A stretch of DNA of 41,471 nt from an uncultured Actinomyces sp. (GCA_902373545.1 CABKMZ010000010.1:1-41471); one strand, 5' to 3'. Shown: positions 7,080 to 18,892, numbered from the stretch's first letter. Notes: generated from the letters alone by a model not told the origin. A program made the numbers and translations.

Positions 7080-9459
7080 CGTGGCGCGCTTAGACGAGCG
7101 CGGCCTGAGTACCGACGAGGTCTTTGAACGGATGTCGCGCGGCGCGGTCAACCGCGTCAAGGATCGCACGTCGCGGTCCGTGGCATCGATCATCCGCGAG
7201 AACGTGCTGACGCTCTTCAATGCGATCATCGTCGGAGCGTCGATCATTGTCTTGCTGTTCGGTGACCTGCGCGACGGTATTTTCGGCGGCGTTATGGTCA
7301 TCAACGCGGTGATCGGCATCGTCTCGGAGCTGCGCGCCAAGCGCACGCTGGACTCCCTGGCGATTGTCGATGCGCCGCAGGCGTCCGTCCTGCGCGACGG
7401 GACGGTGTCGGTGATTGCGGCGCGCGACGTCGTAATCGACGATGTCATCGAGTTGACCCTGGGTGATCAGGTGAGCGTGGACGGCACGGTGTTGGCGTCC
7501 GCGGGCCTGGAAATCGACGAGTCGCTGCTGACGGGCGAGTCGCGCCCAGTCAAGAAGAAGGTCGGCGACGAGCTCCTGGCCGGCACGAGTGTCGTGGCCG
7601 GGTCGGGCCGCATGATCGCCACGGCGGTGGGCGAGCGCGTGTACGCGCAGGGCTTGTCCGAGCAGGCGCGCGCCTACACGCGCACGATCTCGGAGATTCA
7701 GGTGTCGATCAACCGCGTCCTGCAGGTCGTCTCGATCATGCTGCTCCCGATCGTGGCGCTGACGTTCTACTCGCAGAACCGTATCGCCGGCGGCACCGGG
7801 GGAGACTGGCGTTTCGCCCTGGTGCTCTCCGTCGCGTCGGTGATCGGCATGATTCCGCAGGGCCTGGTGCTGCTGACCTCCATGAACTTCGCGATCGGAT
7901 CGGCGACGCTGGCCCGCCGGGGCGTCCTCGTCCAGGAGCTGCCCGCGGTCGAGGTGCTGGCCCGCGTCGACTGCCTGTGCCTGGATAAGACGGGCACGCT
8001 GACGACGGGTGGCATCCGCGTGCGCGAGGTTGACGTCGTCTCGGGCGAGGAGGCCGTGGTGCGTCGCGCGCTGGCGACTGCGGCGAGCGACCGCACGAAC
8101 GCGACGGCTGAGGCGATCTGGGGTTTCTTGGACGAAGAAGCGCTGGCCGGTGCGCAAGAGCGCGCCGAGTGGACCGTCCCCTTCTCCTCGGCCCGCAAGT
8201 GGAGCGCGTGGGGCACCGACTCCGAGTCCTGGATCTTGGGCGCACCCGAGTTCGTCATCGACGAGGCCGTGGCCGCCAACGCGGACATTCTGGAGCAGGT
8301 GCGTGGCTTCGCCCGTGGCGGCTCCCGCGTCGTCGCACTCGTCCACTCGGACGCGGTGGTCGCCGACGACGAGCTTCCGACGTCGCGCGAGGTCGCCGCG
8401 ATCGTGGTTCTTGAGGAGGACTTGCGAGAGGACGCCGCCGAGACACTGGACTACTTCCGTTCGCAGGGCGTGCACGTGCGCGTCATCTCGGGCGACAATC
8501 CGACGACCGTGGGCGCGCTGGCCACGCAGGCAGGCCTGACCGCCCCCGACGGCTCGCCCGCACGCCTCATGGACGCGCGCGATCTACCCGAGGACCTGAC
8601 CTCCGAAGAGTTTATCGACGCGATCGAGAACCACGACGTGTTCGGCCGCGTCACCCCCGAGCAAAAGCGCGCCATGGTTGGTGCCCTCCAGGCCCGCGAC
8701 CACTGCGTGGCCATGACGGGCGACGGCGTCAACGACGCCCTGGCCCTCAAGGACGCGGATCTGGGGATCGCCATGGGCAACGGCACGCAGGCCACGAAGG
8801 CGGTCGCGCAGATTGTTCTCGTGGACTCGAAGTTCTCGGTGCTGCCGGGCGTCTTGTCGGAGGGCCGACGCATCATCGCGAACATGGAGCGCGTCTCCTC
8901 GCTGTTCCTGGCCAAGACCACCTACGCCGCCGTGCTCGTCATTGTCACCGCCCTGGTCGGCTGGCGCTACCCGTTCCTGCCTCGCCAGTTCAGCTACATC
9001 GACTCCCTGACGATCGGTATCCCCGCGTTCTTCCTGGCGCTGTGGCCCAACCCGCGCCGCTACGTGCCCGGATTCCTGGGGCGCACGCTCTCGCTCGCGA
9101 TGCCGACGGGTTTCATTCTGGCGGCGGCCGCGCTCACCGCTTTCGGCATCGTCGATGGGCCGCCGCAGGCGCGCGAGTCCACGGCCGCGATCCTCTCCCT
9201 CATGAGCGGAGCCATCTGGCTGCTGGTCATCACGTCCCGACCATTGTCGACGTGGAAGTGGGTCCTGCTCATCTGCGTCACGAGTGCGACGATCGGTGGT
9301 GTCTTCATCCCGCCGGTGTTCCACTTCTTCTCGATGGTCACGCCCAGCCTGAACGAGTGGCTCGTCATCGGCTGCGTGGGTGCCAGCGCGGCGGCCCTGA
9401 TCGAGGTCGCGCAGCGTATCTTCTACGCGCGCCAGTTCGCCCGCTCCCTTCAGGACTAA
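7069..9459 (+). CDS. ctpE: CtpE-like cation-transporting P-type ATPase
   Basis: A 796-residue P-type ATPase. Family motifs: TGES actuator loop at residues 155-158, MIPQGLVLL in the M4 helix (261-269), phosphorylation site DKTGT at 306-310, and the hinge GDGVNDALALKDADLG further on. There is no N-terminal heavy-metal-binding domain and no CPC motif in M4, so it is not a copper/zinc-type pump. Length and the N-terminal RTSRSVASIIRENVLT segment resemble mycobacterial CtpE, a calcium transporter; the ion here is not proven. The GTG at 7069 is preferred because it follows GAGGGGGAAG. It overlaps terC copy 2 by 11 bases, so translation is probably coupled to the Mn2+-regulated unit. Confidence 0.88.
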   Translation: MSTDVARLDERGLSTDEVFERMSRGAVNRVKDRTSRSVASIIRENVLTLFNAIIVGASIIVLLFGDLRDGIFGGVMVINAVIGIVSELRAKRTLDSLAIVDAPQASVLRDGTVSVIAARDVVIDDVIELTLGDQVSVDGTVLASAGLEIDESLLTGESRPVKKKVGDELLAGTSVVAGSGRMIATAVGERVYAQGLSEQARAYTRTISEIQVSINRVLQVVSIMLLPIVALTFYSQNRIAGGTGGDWRFALVLSVASVIGMIPQGLVLLTSMNFAIGSATLARRGVLVQELPAVEVLARVDCLCLDKTGTLTTGGIRVREVDVVSGEEAVVRRALATAASDRTNATAEAIWGFLDEEALAGAQERAEWTVPFSSARKWSAWGTDSESWILGAPEFVIDEAVAANADILEQVRGFARGGSRVVALVHSDAVVADDELPTSREVAAIVVLEEDLREDAAETLDYFRSQGVHVRVISGDNPTTVGALATQAGLTAPDGSPARLMDARDLPEDLTSEEFIDAIENHDVFGRVTPEQKRAMVGALQARDHCVAMTGDGVNDALALKDADLGIAMGNGTQATKAVAQIVLVDSKFSVLPGVLSEGRRIIANMERVSSLFLAKTTYAAVLVIVTALVGWRYPFLPRQFSYIDSLTIGIPAFFLALWPNPRRYVPGFLGRTLSLAMPTGFILAAAALTAFGIVDGPPQARESTAAILSLMSGAIWLLVITSRPLSTWKWVLLICVTSATIGGVFIPPVFHFFSMVTPSLNEWLVIGCVGASAAALIEVAQRIFYARQFARSLQD

Positions 9460-9475
9460 AGCGGAGGGCAACAAA

Positions 9476-9511
9476 ACGAGGCCGGTGCGGGTGACCCCGC
9501 CCCGGCCTCGT
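9476..9511. terminator. Bidirectional terminator between the P-type ATPase and YciI genes
   Basis: ACGAGGCCGG (9476-9485) pairs with CCGGCCTCGT (9502-9511), and an inner GCGGG/CCCGC extends the stem. An A-run lies on the left, giving a U-run after the hairpin on the minus strand. It serves the convergent genes on both sides. Confidence 0.85.
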
Positions 9512-9524
9512 ACGTTGAGGCGAC

Positions 9525-9806
9525 TCAGAACACCCGGATGACGGGGTTCCACTCGCGGATGAGGCGCGCCTGGATGACCTCGGCGACGTAGAAGGGATCC
9601 TGGTTGAGGATCTGCTCGACGTCGGCTTCGCTTGACGCATTGATGAGAATCAGCGCGCCGGGGACCTCGCCAGCGAGGGGACCGGAAGCGACGTTGATCC
9701 CCTGCTCAAGCAGGCCGGACAGGAACGCGCGGTGCGTCGGGCGCACCTCGTCCATGGTCTGCGTCATCGAGGGGTTGTACACGTATTCAACTGCATAGTA
9801 AGCCAT
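9525..9806 (-). CDS. YciI family protein
   Basis: A 93-residue YciI-like alpha/beta protein (dimeric ferredoxin-like fold). It carries the RPTHRAFLSGLLEQG segment with the conserved histidine, and the DPFYVAEV segment near the C-terminus. The biochemical role of most YciI proteins is unknown. The ATG at 9806 is chosen over the ATG at 9812 because a TAGTGT box lies seven bases upstream, fitting a leaderless start. The gene is divergent from uvrA, so the short 9807-9863 region holds both promoters. Confidence 0.88.
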   Translation of the reverse strand: MAYYAVEYVYNPSMTQTMDEVRPTHRAFLSGLLEQGINVASGPLAGEVPGALILINASSEADVEQILNQDPFYVAEVIQARLIREWNPVIRVF

Positions 9807-9813
9807 ACGCATA

Positions 9814-9819
9814 ACACTA
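9814..9819 (-). promoter_or_regulatory. -10 box of a leaderless YciI transcript
   Basis: On the minus strand TAGTGT is followed by seven bases and the ATG at 9806. It lies back to back with the uvrA promoter. Confidence 0.5.
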
Positions 9820-9851
9820 GCCCTGATCCGCGCTTTTGCCTAGGGGACGGT

Positions 9852-9857
9852 TAGGAT
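9852..9857 (+). promoter_or_regulatory. -10 box of a leaderless uvrA transcript
   Basis: TAGGAT is followed by six bases (CGAAGG) and the GTG start at 9864. No -35 of normal spacing and no SOS box are visible. Confidence 0.6.
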
Positions 9858-9863
9858 CGAAGG

Positions 9864-12728
<2,865 letters not shown>

Positions 12729-12738
12729 GAGAACCCGC

Positions 12739-12744
12739 TAGTAT
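12739..12744 (+). promoter_or_regulatory. -10 box of a leaderless transcript for the 12752 membrane protein gene
   Basis: TAGTAT is followed by seven bases and ATG 12752. The hexamer overlaps an earlier in-frame ATG at 12743, which argues that the later ATG is the real start. Confidence 0.55.
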
Positions 12745-12751
12745 GGGCCTT

Positions 12752-13237
12752 ATGATCCCTGCTTACGGTTTGTACGGTTTCGCCCATTACTGGCCCTCCT
12801 GGGTGCACCTCCTGGTGATTGCCCTCATGGTTGTGGCCGGCTCTCTCACGCTCAAGGCCCTCGCCGCGCGCTCGGCCGGGCGTAGCCGCGTTTATGGTCT
12901 GGGTTGTGGTTTCGTCGCCGGGCTGGGCAACCTTTCCTTGGCCGTGCTGGCTCAGGCGGAGGCCCGTCACGTCTGGCCGCTGGGTACGGTCATTGCGATC
13001 TACGCGGTCGTGGCTGTGCTTGTGATCATGTCGCTCTTTATGTTGTGGAGCAGCGACAGTGACGGCTTCTTGTGGTCCCGCGCCTTCCATACATTTCTTC
13101 TCGTCGGTGTCGTCGCCTCGGCTGCGCTGGAGATTACCCGGCGCACGCTGATGTGGATTCCGCTTCCGGTCATCGGCGTGGCAGTCCTCCTCGCGCTCTT
13201 CGGTGCCTTCGTCGTGGGGCGCAACACCGCCGACTAA
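12752..13237 (+). CDS. Small four-helix membrane protein of unknown function
   Basis: About 161 residues beginning MIPAYGLYGFAHYW. I do not recognise a named family. Four hydrophobic stretches are visible: WVHLLVIALMVVAGSLTL, a glycine-rich segment YGLGCGFVAGLGNLSLAVLA, LGTVIAIYAVVAVLVIMSLFML, and a C-terminal pair around FLLVGVVASAAL and LPVIGVAVLLALFGAFVV. There are no catalytic motifs or signal cleavage site. The gene follows uvrA closely but appears to have its own promoter and ends at a strong hairpin, so a role in repair should not be assumed. The ATG nine bases earlier is an alternative start. Confidence 0.7.
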   Translation: MIPAYGLYGFAHYWPSWVHLLVIALMVVAGSLTLKALAARSAGRSRVYGLGCGFVAGLGNLSLAVLAQAEARHVWPLGTVIAIYAVVAVLVIMSLFMLWSSDSDGFLWSRAFHTFLLVGVVASAALEITRRTLMWIPLPVIGVAVLLALFGAFVVGRNTAD

Positions 13238-13257
13238 CCGCGCCTGCGCATACGACT

Positions 13258-13298
13258 CGGCCCCGGCCTCGTACCTGGAATGGACGAGGCCGGGGCCG
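13258..13298. terminator. Strong bidirectional hairpin terminator
   Basis: CGGCCCCGGCCTCGT (13258-13272) and ACGAGGCCGGGGCCG (13284-13298) form a perfect 15-bp stem with an 11-base loop, between two convergent genes. The lower stem shares the GGCCTCGT/ACGAGGCC core with the hairpin at 9476-9511. Confidence 0.88.
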
Positions 13299-13334
13299 CT
13301 TCGTCGGGTCGGATTCCCCGGGCAGGTGGCCGGG

Positions 13335-15251
13335 TTACTCCTGGTTCTTCGCGGCCTCACCCGACGCGTACAGGGCGTCGACCTCACAGGCGTAGTCGGC
13401 CAGGACACGGCGACGCTTGAGCTTGAGGGAGGGCGTCATGTAGCCGTTCTCCACGGTGAAGGCCGCGTTGACGATGCGGTAGCGGCGGATCGACTCCGCG
13501 CGAGAGACCGCCTTGTTGGCGCGGGCAATCGCCTTCTCCAGCGAGTCGCGCACCTCGGGCAGGTTCGCGGCCTGGGCAGCATCGACGACGGGCAGGCCGT
13601 GGGTTGAGAGCCACTCGGGCAGCATCTCCGTGTCCAGGGCGATGAGCGCGCCAATGTACGGACGGTTGTCGCCGACCACGATGATGTTCGCGATGAGCGG
13701 GTGCGTCGACAGGGACTCTTCGAGGATCTCGGGGGAGACGTTCTTGCCGCCCGCGGTGACGATGAGTTCCTTCTTGCGTCCCGTGATGCGCAGGTGCCCG
13801 CGGTCGTCGATGGAGGCAAGGTCGCCGGTCTTGAACCAGCCGTCGACGTAGGCTTCCGCCGTGGCTTCGGGCAGGTTGTGGTAGCCCTTCGACACGGAAA
13901 TGCCGCGCACGAGCAGCTCGCCGTCGGGGGCGATCGTCATGCGGTTGCCGGGCCAGGGGAAGCCCACCGAGTCCGGCGGGAAGTCCTGCGGCGTCTCCAC
14001 GGAGATCGGGCCGGTCGTCTCGGACAGGCCGTAGCCCTGCAGGAGCGTGATGCCCAGGCCGCGATAGAAGTTTGCAAGGTCGAGGGCCAGGGGAGCGCCA
14101 CCCGAGATGATCGTGTGCAGGTTCGGGCCCAGGATCGCGCGGACCTTCGACAGGACGAGCGCGTCGGCAACGCGTCCGCGCAGCTTGAGCGCGGTCGACG
14201 GGCCGGGGGAGGGCATCGCCGAGGCGTCGGGGATGGGCGTCGTGTCGGGGCCGGGACCAGCGACGGCGGACTCGGGCAGGGGAGAGTCCACGTAGGCGGT
14301 GGCCTTGGACAGGGCGCGCGCCTGCTTGGCGGCCCAGGAGAACAGGCGGCCCTTCATGCCGCCGCCTGCCTTCGCGGCGGCGGCGTTGTAGACCTTCTCC
14401 ATGACGCGCGGGACCACGAGGAGCATGGTTGGCTTGAAGGTCGCGATGTCGTTGACCAGGTTGCGCGTGTCGGGGGAGAACGCGGTGACGCCCTGGCCCG
14501 CGAGCAGACAGTACATGACGAAACGCGCGAGCACGTGGGCGACCGGCAGGAAAAGCAGAGAGCGCGACTTCGGGTCGTTGATGAGGAGAGGGAGGAAGTC
14601 GTAGGCCTGCAGCATCGGCGAGATGAAGTTGCCGTGCGTGAGCACGACGCCCTTGGGCATGCCGGTCGTGCCGGAGGTGTAGATGACCGTCGCCTCGTCG
14701 CTGAGCTTGACGGCGTCGGTGCGCTCGCGCACCTGCTCGACCGTGACCCCCTGGGCGGCGCCGGTCAGGACGCGCTCGGCGCCGCGGTCGAGGGAGAGGA
14801 TATGGCGCACGCCGTCGGTACGCACGGACTCGACCAGCTCGGCCTGCTGCGTGGTGGCCGTGATGACGATGTGCACGTCGGCGTCTGCGAGGATATGGGC
14901 GATCTGCTGCGCGGAATCCGTCTCGTAGATGGGCACGGTGATCGCGCCGCAGGACAGCGCGGCCACGTCGATGAGGGCCCACTCATACGAGGTCGGGGCC
15001 AGGATCGCCAGGTGGTCGCCGGGCTCGAGCCCAATGCCGATGAGGCCACGCGCAATCGAGTCGGCCTCGCCAAGGAAGGTCTCCATGGTGACCCGGCGCC
15101 ATGCGCCGACGTTGGAGCGACGCTCGATCGCGACCTGCCCGGGGTGGGATGCCACGCGCTGGTGGAGCATCTTCGGCAGGTTCATGTCCTCGGTGGCCTC
15201 GCGCGTTGCGATCGACTCCCATGAGCCGTCGGCGAGCCTGCGTACCGTCAT
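13335..15251 (-). CDS. Long-chain fatty acid-CoA ligase (copy A, with proline-rich insertion)
   Basis: A 638-residue adenylate-forming enzyme of the FadD/AMP-binding superfamily, activating fatty acids to acyl-CoA through acyl-AMP. The AMP-binding P-loop YTSGTTGMPKG is at residues 191-201. The core motif GYGLSETTGP follows, then GWFKTGDLASID and the C-terminal catalytic lysine region GRKKELIVTAGGKNVSPE. Residues about 321-353 form a Pro/Ser/Ala-rich insertion absent from the neighbouring paralogue. AAAGGA lies eight bases before ATG 15251. It sits 46 bases downstream of the second copy on the same strand, so they are probably co-transcribed. Chain-length preference cannot be read from sequence. 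Confidence 0.93.
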   Translation of the reverse strand: MTVRRLADGSWESIATREATEDMNLPKMLHQRVASHPGQVAIERRSNVGAWRRVTMETFLGEADSIARGLIGIGLEPGDHLAILAPTSYEWALIDVAALSCGAITVPIYETDSAQQIAHILADADVHIVITATTQQAELVESVRTDGVRHILSLDRGAERVLTGAAQGVTVEQVRERTDAVKLSDEATVIYTSGTTGMPKGVVLTHGNFISPMLQAYDFLPLLINDPKSRSLLFLPVAHVLARFVMYCLLAGQGVTAFSPDTRNLVNDIATFKPTMLLVVPRVMEKVYNAAAAKAGGGMKGRLFSWAAKQARALSKATAYVDSPLPESAVAGPGPDTTPIPDASAMPSPGPSTALKLRGRVADALVLSKVRAILGPNLHTIISGGAPLALDLANFYRGLGITLLQGYGLSETTGPISVETPQDFPPDSVGFPWPGNRMTIAPDGELLVRGISVSKGYHNLPEATAEAYVDGWFKTGDLASIDDRGHLRITGRKKELIVTAGGKNVSPEILEESLSTHPLIANIIVVGDNRPYIGALIALDTEMLPEWLSTHGLPVVDAAQAANLPEVRDSLEKAIARANKAVSRAESIRRYRIVNAAFTVENGYMTPSLKLKRRRVLADYACEVDALYASGEAAKNQE

Positions 15252-15297
15252 TGCGGTCCTTTCGTGGGGTGGGCGCTGGGCGCCGTACGTGGTGGGA

Positions 15298-17163
15298 TCA
15301 GTTCTTCTTGCCTCGGCCGAAAAGCCCGCGCTTCTTGGGCGCCTCGGCGGAGACGGGGCCGCCGTACAGGGCGTCGACCTCGTAGGCGTAGTCGGTGACG
15401 ACCTTGCGGCGGCGCAGCTTCATCGACGGCGTCACGTAGCCGTTCTCAACGGTGAAGGTCGCGTCGATGATGCGGAACTTACGGATCGACTCGGCGCGGG
15501 AGACGGCCTTGTTGGCGCGCTCGACGGCCTTCTCGAGGGACTCGCGAACGGCGGGCAGCTCGGCGGCCTCGGTGGGCGAGCACTGCGGCAGGCCGTGCTT
15601 GGACAGCCAATCGGGCAGCATGTCTGCGTCGAGGGTGAACAGGGCACCGACGTAGGGGCGCTGGTCGCCAACGACGATGACGTTGGCGATCAGCGGGTGC
15701 GTGGCCAGGGAATCCTCGAGGACTTCGGGGGAGACGTTCTTGCCGCCCGCGGTGACGATGAGTTCCTTCTTGCGGCCGGTGATGGTCAGCTGGCCCTTGC
15801 GATCGATCGAGCCCAGGTCGCCCGTGTGGAACCACTTGCCGTCGGGCATGACCTCGGCGGTCTGCTCGGGCAGGTGGTAGTAGCCGGGCATGACGGACTG
15901 GCCGCGCACGAGGATCTCGCCGTCCTTGGCGATCTTGATGAAGTTGCCGGGCAGGGGCAGGCCGACGCCGCCGACGGGGTTCTTGCCGATGTGCTGGACG
16001 GCGATTGGGCCGGTTGTCTCGGACAGGCCGTAGCCCTGGATGAGGGTGATGCCCATGCCGGCGTAGAAGTGTGCGAGGTCGGTGGCCAGGGGCGCGCCGC
16101 CGGAGACGATGTAGCGCAGGTTGGGGCCGAGCACGGAGCGGATCTTCTTGAGGACGAGCGCGTCGGCGATGCCGTGACGCATCTTCTTGAACAAGCCGGG
16201 GCCGAAGGTCTTTTCGGAGGCGACGGAGAAGGTGCGTGCCTGCTTGGCGCTCCACGCGAACATGCGGCCCTTGATGCCGCCGCCCGCCTTGGAGGAGGCC
16301 GCGTTGTAGACCTTCTCGAGGACGCGGGGCACGACGAGGAGCACGGAGGGCTTGAAGGCCTGAATGTCCGGCAGCAGGTTCTTGATGCTGGGGGAGAAGC
16401 CGAGCACGCCCTGGCCCGACAGGATCACGTGCATGACGAGGCGCGCGAGCACGTGGGCGACGGGCAGGAAGAGGAGCAGGCGGGTCTCGGGGGAGTCGAT
16501 GACATCACCGAGGACCTGGCGGGCACCCTCCGCGGTGGCCACGAAGTTCGCGTGCGTGAGGGCCACACCCTTCGGGTTTCCGGTCGTGCCGGAGGTGTAG
16601 ATGATGGTGGCGATGTCCGAGGAGGAGATGGCCGCGCGGCGCTGCTCGACGTTCTCGATGGTGATGCCGGTGGCCGCGCGGGCGATCATGCGCTGGGCGC
16701 CGCGGTCGAAGGAGTCGACCGCCACGGTGTACTCGGGAGCCACGGAGTGCACGAGCTCGGCCTGCTGGGTGGTGGCCGTGAAGACGCGGGTCACGTGCGC
16801 GTCGGTGAGGATGTGCTCGATCTGGGCCGCAGAGTCGGACTCGTAGATCGGGACGGTGATCGCGCCGATGGACAGGAGTGCGAGGTCGAGCAGGAGCCAC
16901 TCGTACGAGGTCGGGGCCAGGATCGCGACCGCGTCGCGGGCCTGCACGCCCAGACCGATAAGGCCGCAGGCGGTGTACTCGACCTGACGCTGGAGCTCAG
17001 AAGTGGTCAGGGAGCGCGTGGAGCCGACGGAGGAGCGCTGCTCGACCGCCACCTGGTCGGGGTGCAGGAGCGCGCGCTTGGCCAGCATGTCCGGAACGAT
17101 GTCGTGTTCGCCGACCTTGTAAGTCGGCTTAATCGTGTACGAGCCATCACGCATGCGCTTCAT
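15298..17163 (-). CDS. Long-chain fatty acid-CoA ligase (copy B)
   Basis: A 621-residue paralogue of copy A. The P-loop YTSGTTGNPKG is at residues 189-199, followed by GYGLSETTGPIA, KWFHTGDLGSID and GRKKELIVTAGGKNVSPE. It lacks the proline-rich insertion of copy A and ends in a basic tail (PKKRGLFGRGKKN). GGAGGA precedes ATG 17163 at normal distance. As the upstream member of the pair it probably carries the operon promoter (TAGACT at 17213-17218). Family assignment is firm; physiological substrate is unknown. Confidence 0.94.
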   Translation of the reverse strand: MKRMRDGSYTIKPTYKVGEHDIVPDMLAKRALLHPDQVAVEQRSSVGSTRSLTTSELQRQVEYTACGLIGLGVQARDAVAILAPTSYEWLLLDLALLSIGAITVPIYESDSAAQIEHILTDAHVTRVFTATTQQAELVHSVAPEYTVAVDSFDRGAQRMIARAATGITIENVEQRRAAISSSDIATIIYTSGTTGNPKGVALTHANFVATAEGARQVLGDVIDSPETRLLLFLPVAHVLARLVMHVILSGQGVLGFSPSIKNLLPDIQAFKPSVLLVVPRVLEKVYNAASSKAGGGIKGRMFAWSAKQARTFSVASEKTFGPGLFKKMRHGIADALVLKKIRSVLGPNLRYIVSGGAPLATDLAHFYAGMGITLIQGYGLSETTGPIAVQHIGKNPVGGVGLPLPGNFIKIAKDGEILVRGQSVMPGYYHLPEQTAEVMPDGKWFHTGDLGSIDRKGQLTITGRKKELIVTAGGKNVSPEVLEDSLATHPLIANVIVVGDQRPYVGALFTLDADMLPDWLSKHGLPQCSPTEAAELPAVRESLEKAVERANKAVSRAESIRKFRIIDATFTVENGYVTPSMKLRRRKVVTDYAYEVDALYGGPVSAEAPKKRGLFGRGKKN

Positions 17164-17182
17164 CGTGTCCTCCGGGATGTCG

Positions 17183-17197
17183 GTTCAAAGACTGAAC
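17183..17197. promoter_or_regulatory. Inverted repeat in the fadD-pair leader, possible operator
   Basis: GTTCAAAGACTGAAC has perfect 5-base arms around a 5-base centre. It lies between the predicted -10 box and the start of the acyl-CoA ligase gene, where a bound repressor would block transcription. The regulator is unknown. Confidence 0.35.
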
Positions 17198-17212
17198 AAC
17201 AGGTTCGATGTG

Positions 17213-17218
17213 AGTCTA
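17213..17218 (-). promoter_or_regulatory. -10 box of the acyl-CoA ligase pair
   Basis: TAGACT on the minus strand, giving a leader of about 45 bases before ATG 17163. It is the same hexamer as at the TerC riboswitch promoter; no -35 is evident. Confidence 0.4.
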
Positions 17219-17229
17219 CTGGTTGTGGC

Positions 17230-17263
17230 GCGGCCCCCGCCCCTTAATCGGGGTGGGGGCCGC
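17230..17263 (-). terminator. Terminator of glnA
   Basis: GCGGCCCCCGCCCC (17230-17243) and GGGGTGGGGGCCGC (17250-17263) form a 14-bp stem with one G-U pair and a 6-base loop. It lies 16 bases past the glnA stop. Confidence 0.8.
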
Positions 17264-17279
17264 TCAAGTGACGATTAGA

Positions 17280-18704
17280 TCACAGGTCGTAGTACATCTG
17301 GTACTCGTAGGGATGCGGGTAGGCGCGCATCGGGGCGACCTCGTTGGTCTCCTTGTACTCCAGCCACGTGTCGATGAGGTCCTGTGTGAAGACGTCTCCT
17401 TCGGTGAGGAACTCGTGGTCCTCGCGCAGCGCGTCGAGGGCTGCCTCGAGGGAGCTCGGCAGCTTCGCGATGTCCTGGTACTCGGCCGGCGGCAGCTCGT
17501 AGAGGTCCTTGTCGATCGGCGCGGCCGGTTCGATGCGGCGCTTGATGCCGTCGATGCCCGCCATGAGGCACGCGGAGAACGCCAGGTAGGGGTTCGCGCT
17601 CGGGTCCGGCACGCGGTACTCCACGCGCTTGGCCTTGGGCGACGTGCCCGTCACGGGGATGCGGATGCACGCGGAGCGGTTACGCGCCGAGTACACGAGG
17701 TTGATCGGGGCTTCGAAGCCGGGAACGAGGCGTCGGAAGGAGTTCACCGACGGGTTCGTGAAGGCCAGCAGCGCCGGGGCATGCTCCAGCAGACCGCCGA
17801 TGAACCAGCGAGCCGTGTCGGACAGCGAACCGTAGCCGCGCTCGTCGTAGAACAGGGGCTCGCCGTTCTTCCACAGCGAGATGTGGGTGTGCATGCCCGA
17901 GCCGTTGTCGCCAAAGAGGGGCTTGGGCATGAAGGTCGCGGAATGGCCGAAGTCTAGGGCCGAGTTCTTGATGACGTACTTGAACTTCATCATGTCGTCG
18001 GCCGCGGTCTGCAGCGTCGCGAAGCGGTAGTTGATCTCCTGCTGGCCGCCCGAGCCGACCTCGTGGTGGGCGCGCTCAATAATGAGGCCGACCTCTTCGA
18101 GGAGGCGGCTCATCTCGTCGCGCACGTCCGCGTACTTGTCGGCAGGGGAGACGGGGAAGTAGCCGCCCTTGATGGGCACCTTGTAGCCCATGTTGCCGCC
18201 TTCTTCAGCGCGGCCGGTGTTCCAGTAGGCCTCGGGGGAGTCCACGGAGAAAAAGGTGTTGTGGGGGCTCACCTGGTAGCGCACGTCGTCGAAGAGGTAG
18301 AACTCTGCCTCGGCGCCGATGAAACACTGGTCCGCGATGCCGGTTGAACGCAGGTAGGCCTCGGCCTTGGCTGCCACCTGGCGCGGATCACGTGAGAAGG
18401 GCTCGTCGGTGAAGGGGTCGACGATCGAGAAGTTGACGACCAGGGTCTTGCGGTCACGGAACGGGTCCACGAACGCGGAGGAGATGTCTGGGATGAGCTT
18501 CATGTCGGACTCGTGGATAGCGGTGAATCCGCGCACCGAGGAACCGTCGAACATGAGGCCGTCCGACAGAGCGGTATCCAGGAATTCGTTCACGGGGATC
18601 GTAAAGTGCTGCTGAACACCGGGGACGTCGCAGAAGCGTACGTCGACGAGTTCAATGTTCTGTTCGGAGATAAAGTCTGCGACCTCTTGGTTGGAGGTGA
18701 ACAT
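17280..18704 (-). CDS. glnA: Glutamine synthetase type I
   Basis: A 474-residue GS-I that makes glutamine from glutamate, ammonia and ATP. Visible landmarks are FDGSSVRGF near residue 52, the metal-ligand segment EAEFYLFD, the [13 protein letters not shown] loop, [11 protein letters not shown], and [20 protein letters not shown] near residue 400 corresponds to the loop with the adenylylated tyrosine in GS-I beta enzymes. Activity may therefore be controlled by GlnE-type adenylylation (inference). GAAGGA precedes ATG 18704. Transcribed alone, divergent from uvrC, and followed by a strong hairpin. Confidence 0.97.
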   Translation of the reverse strand: MFTSNQEVADFISEQNIELVDVRFCDVPGVQQHFTIPVNEFLDTALSDGLMFDGSSVRGFTAIHESDMKLIPDISSAFVDPFRDRKTLVVNFSIVDPFTDEPFSRDPRQVAAKAEAYLRSTGIADQCFIGAEAEFYLFDDVRYQVSPHNTFFSVDSPEAYWNTGRAEEGGNMGYKVPIKGGYFPVSPADKYADVRDEMSRLLEEVGLIIERAHHEVGSGGQQEINYRFATLQTAADDMMKFKYVIKNSALDFGHSATFMPKPLFGDNGSGMHTHISLWKNGEPLFYDERGYGSLSDTARWFIGGLLEHAPALLAFTNPSVNSFRRLVPGFEAPINLVYSARNRSACIRIPVTGTSPKAKRVEYRVPDPSANPYLAFSACLMAGIDGIKRRIEPAAPIDKDLYELPPAEYQDIAKLPSSLEAALDALREDHEFLTEGDVFTQDLIDTWLEYKETNEVAPMRAYPHPYEYQMYYDL

Positions 18705-18772
18705 GAACGTCCTTCTTCGTGGGAGTGGGTTCTACTCGTTGGTCAAAAATTAGTCAATTTAAGGCCAAGTTC

Positions 18773-18778
18773 AGTATA
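18773..18778 (-). promoter_or_regulatory. Candidate -10 box of glnA
   Basis: TATACT on the minus strand, about 70 bases upstream of the glnA ATG. Downstream in the leader lies an AT-rich AAATT-GACT-AATTT inverted repeat (18749-18762 region) that could be an operator. Both are tentative. Confidence 0.4.
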
Positions 18779-18880
18779 AGCCTACAGATGGCCACTGGGT
18801 GCGGTGGTCTCATGCTTCACAGGTTTCATGACATAGAGCACGCGCGCGGTGGGCGTTCGACGATCGGTGCCACGGCCTCG

Positions 18881-18886
18881 TACCCT
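18881..18886 (+). promoter_or_regulatory. -10 box of a leaderless uvrC transcript
   Basis: TACCCT is followed by six bases (GGGAGC) and the GTG start at 18893. This supports the GTG over ATG 18719, which would add 58 residues unlike UvrC. Confidence 0.5.
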
Positions 18887-18892
18887 GGGAGC

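Noticed and set aside
18719..18892. Extended uvrC start at ATG 18719
   Set aside because: The extra 58 residues run through the glnA promoter region and do not resemble UvrC; GTG 18893 begins just before the GIY-YIG domain.
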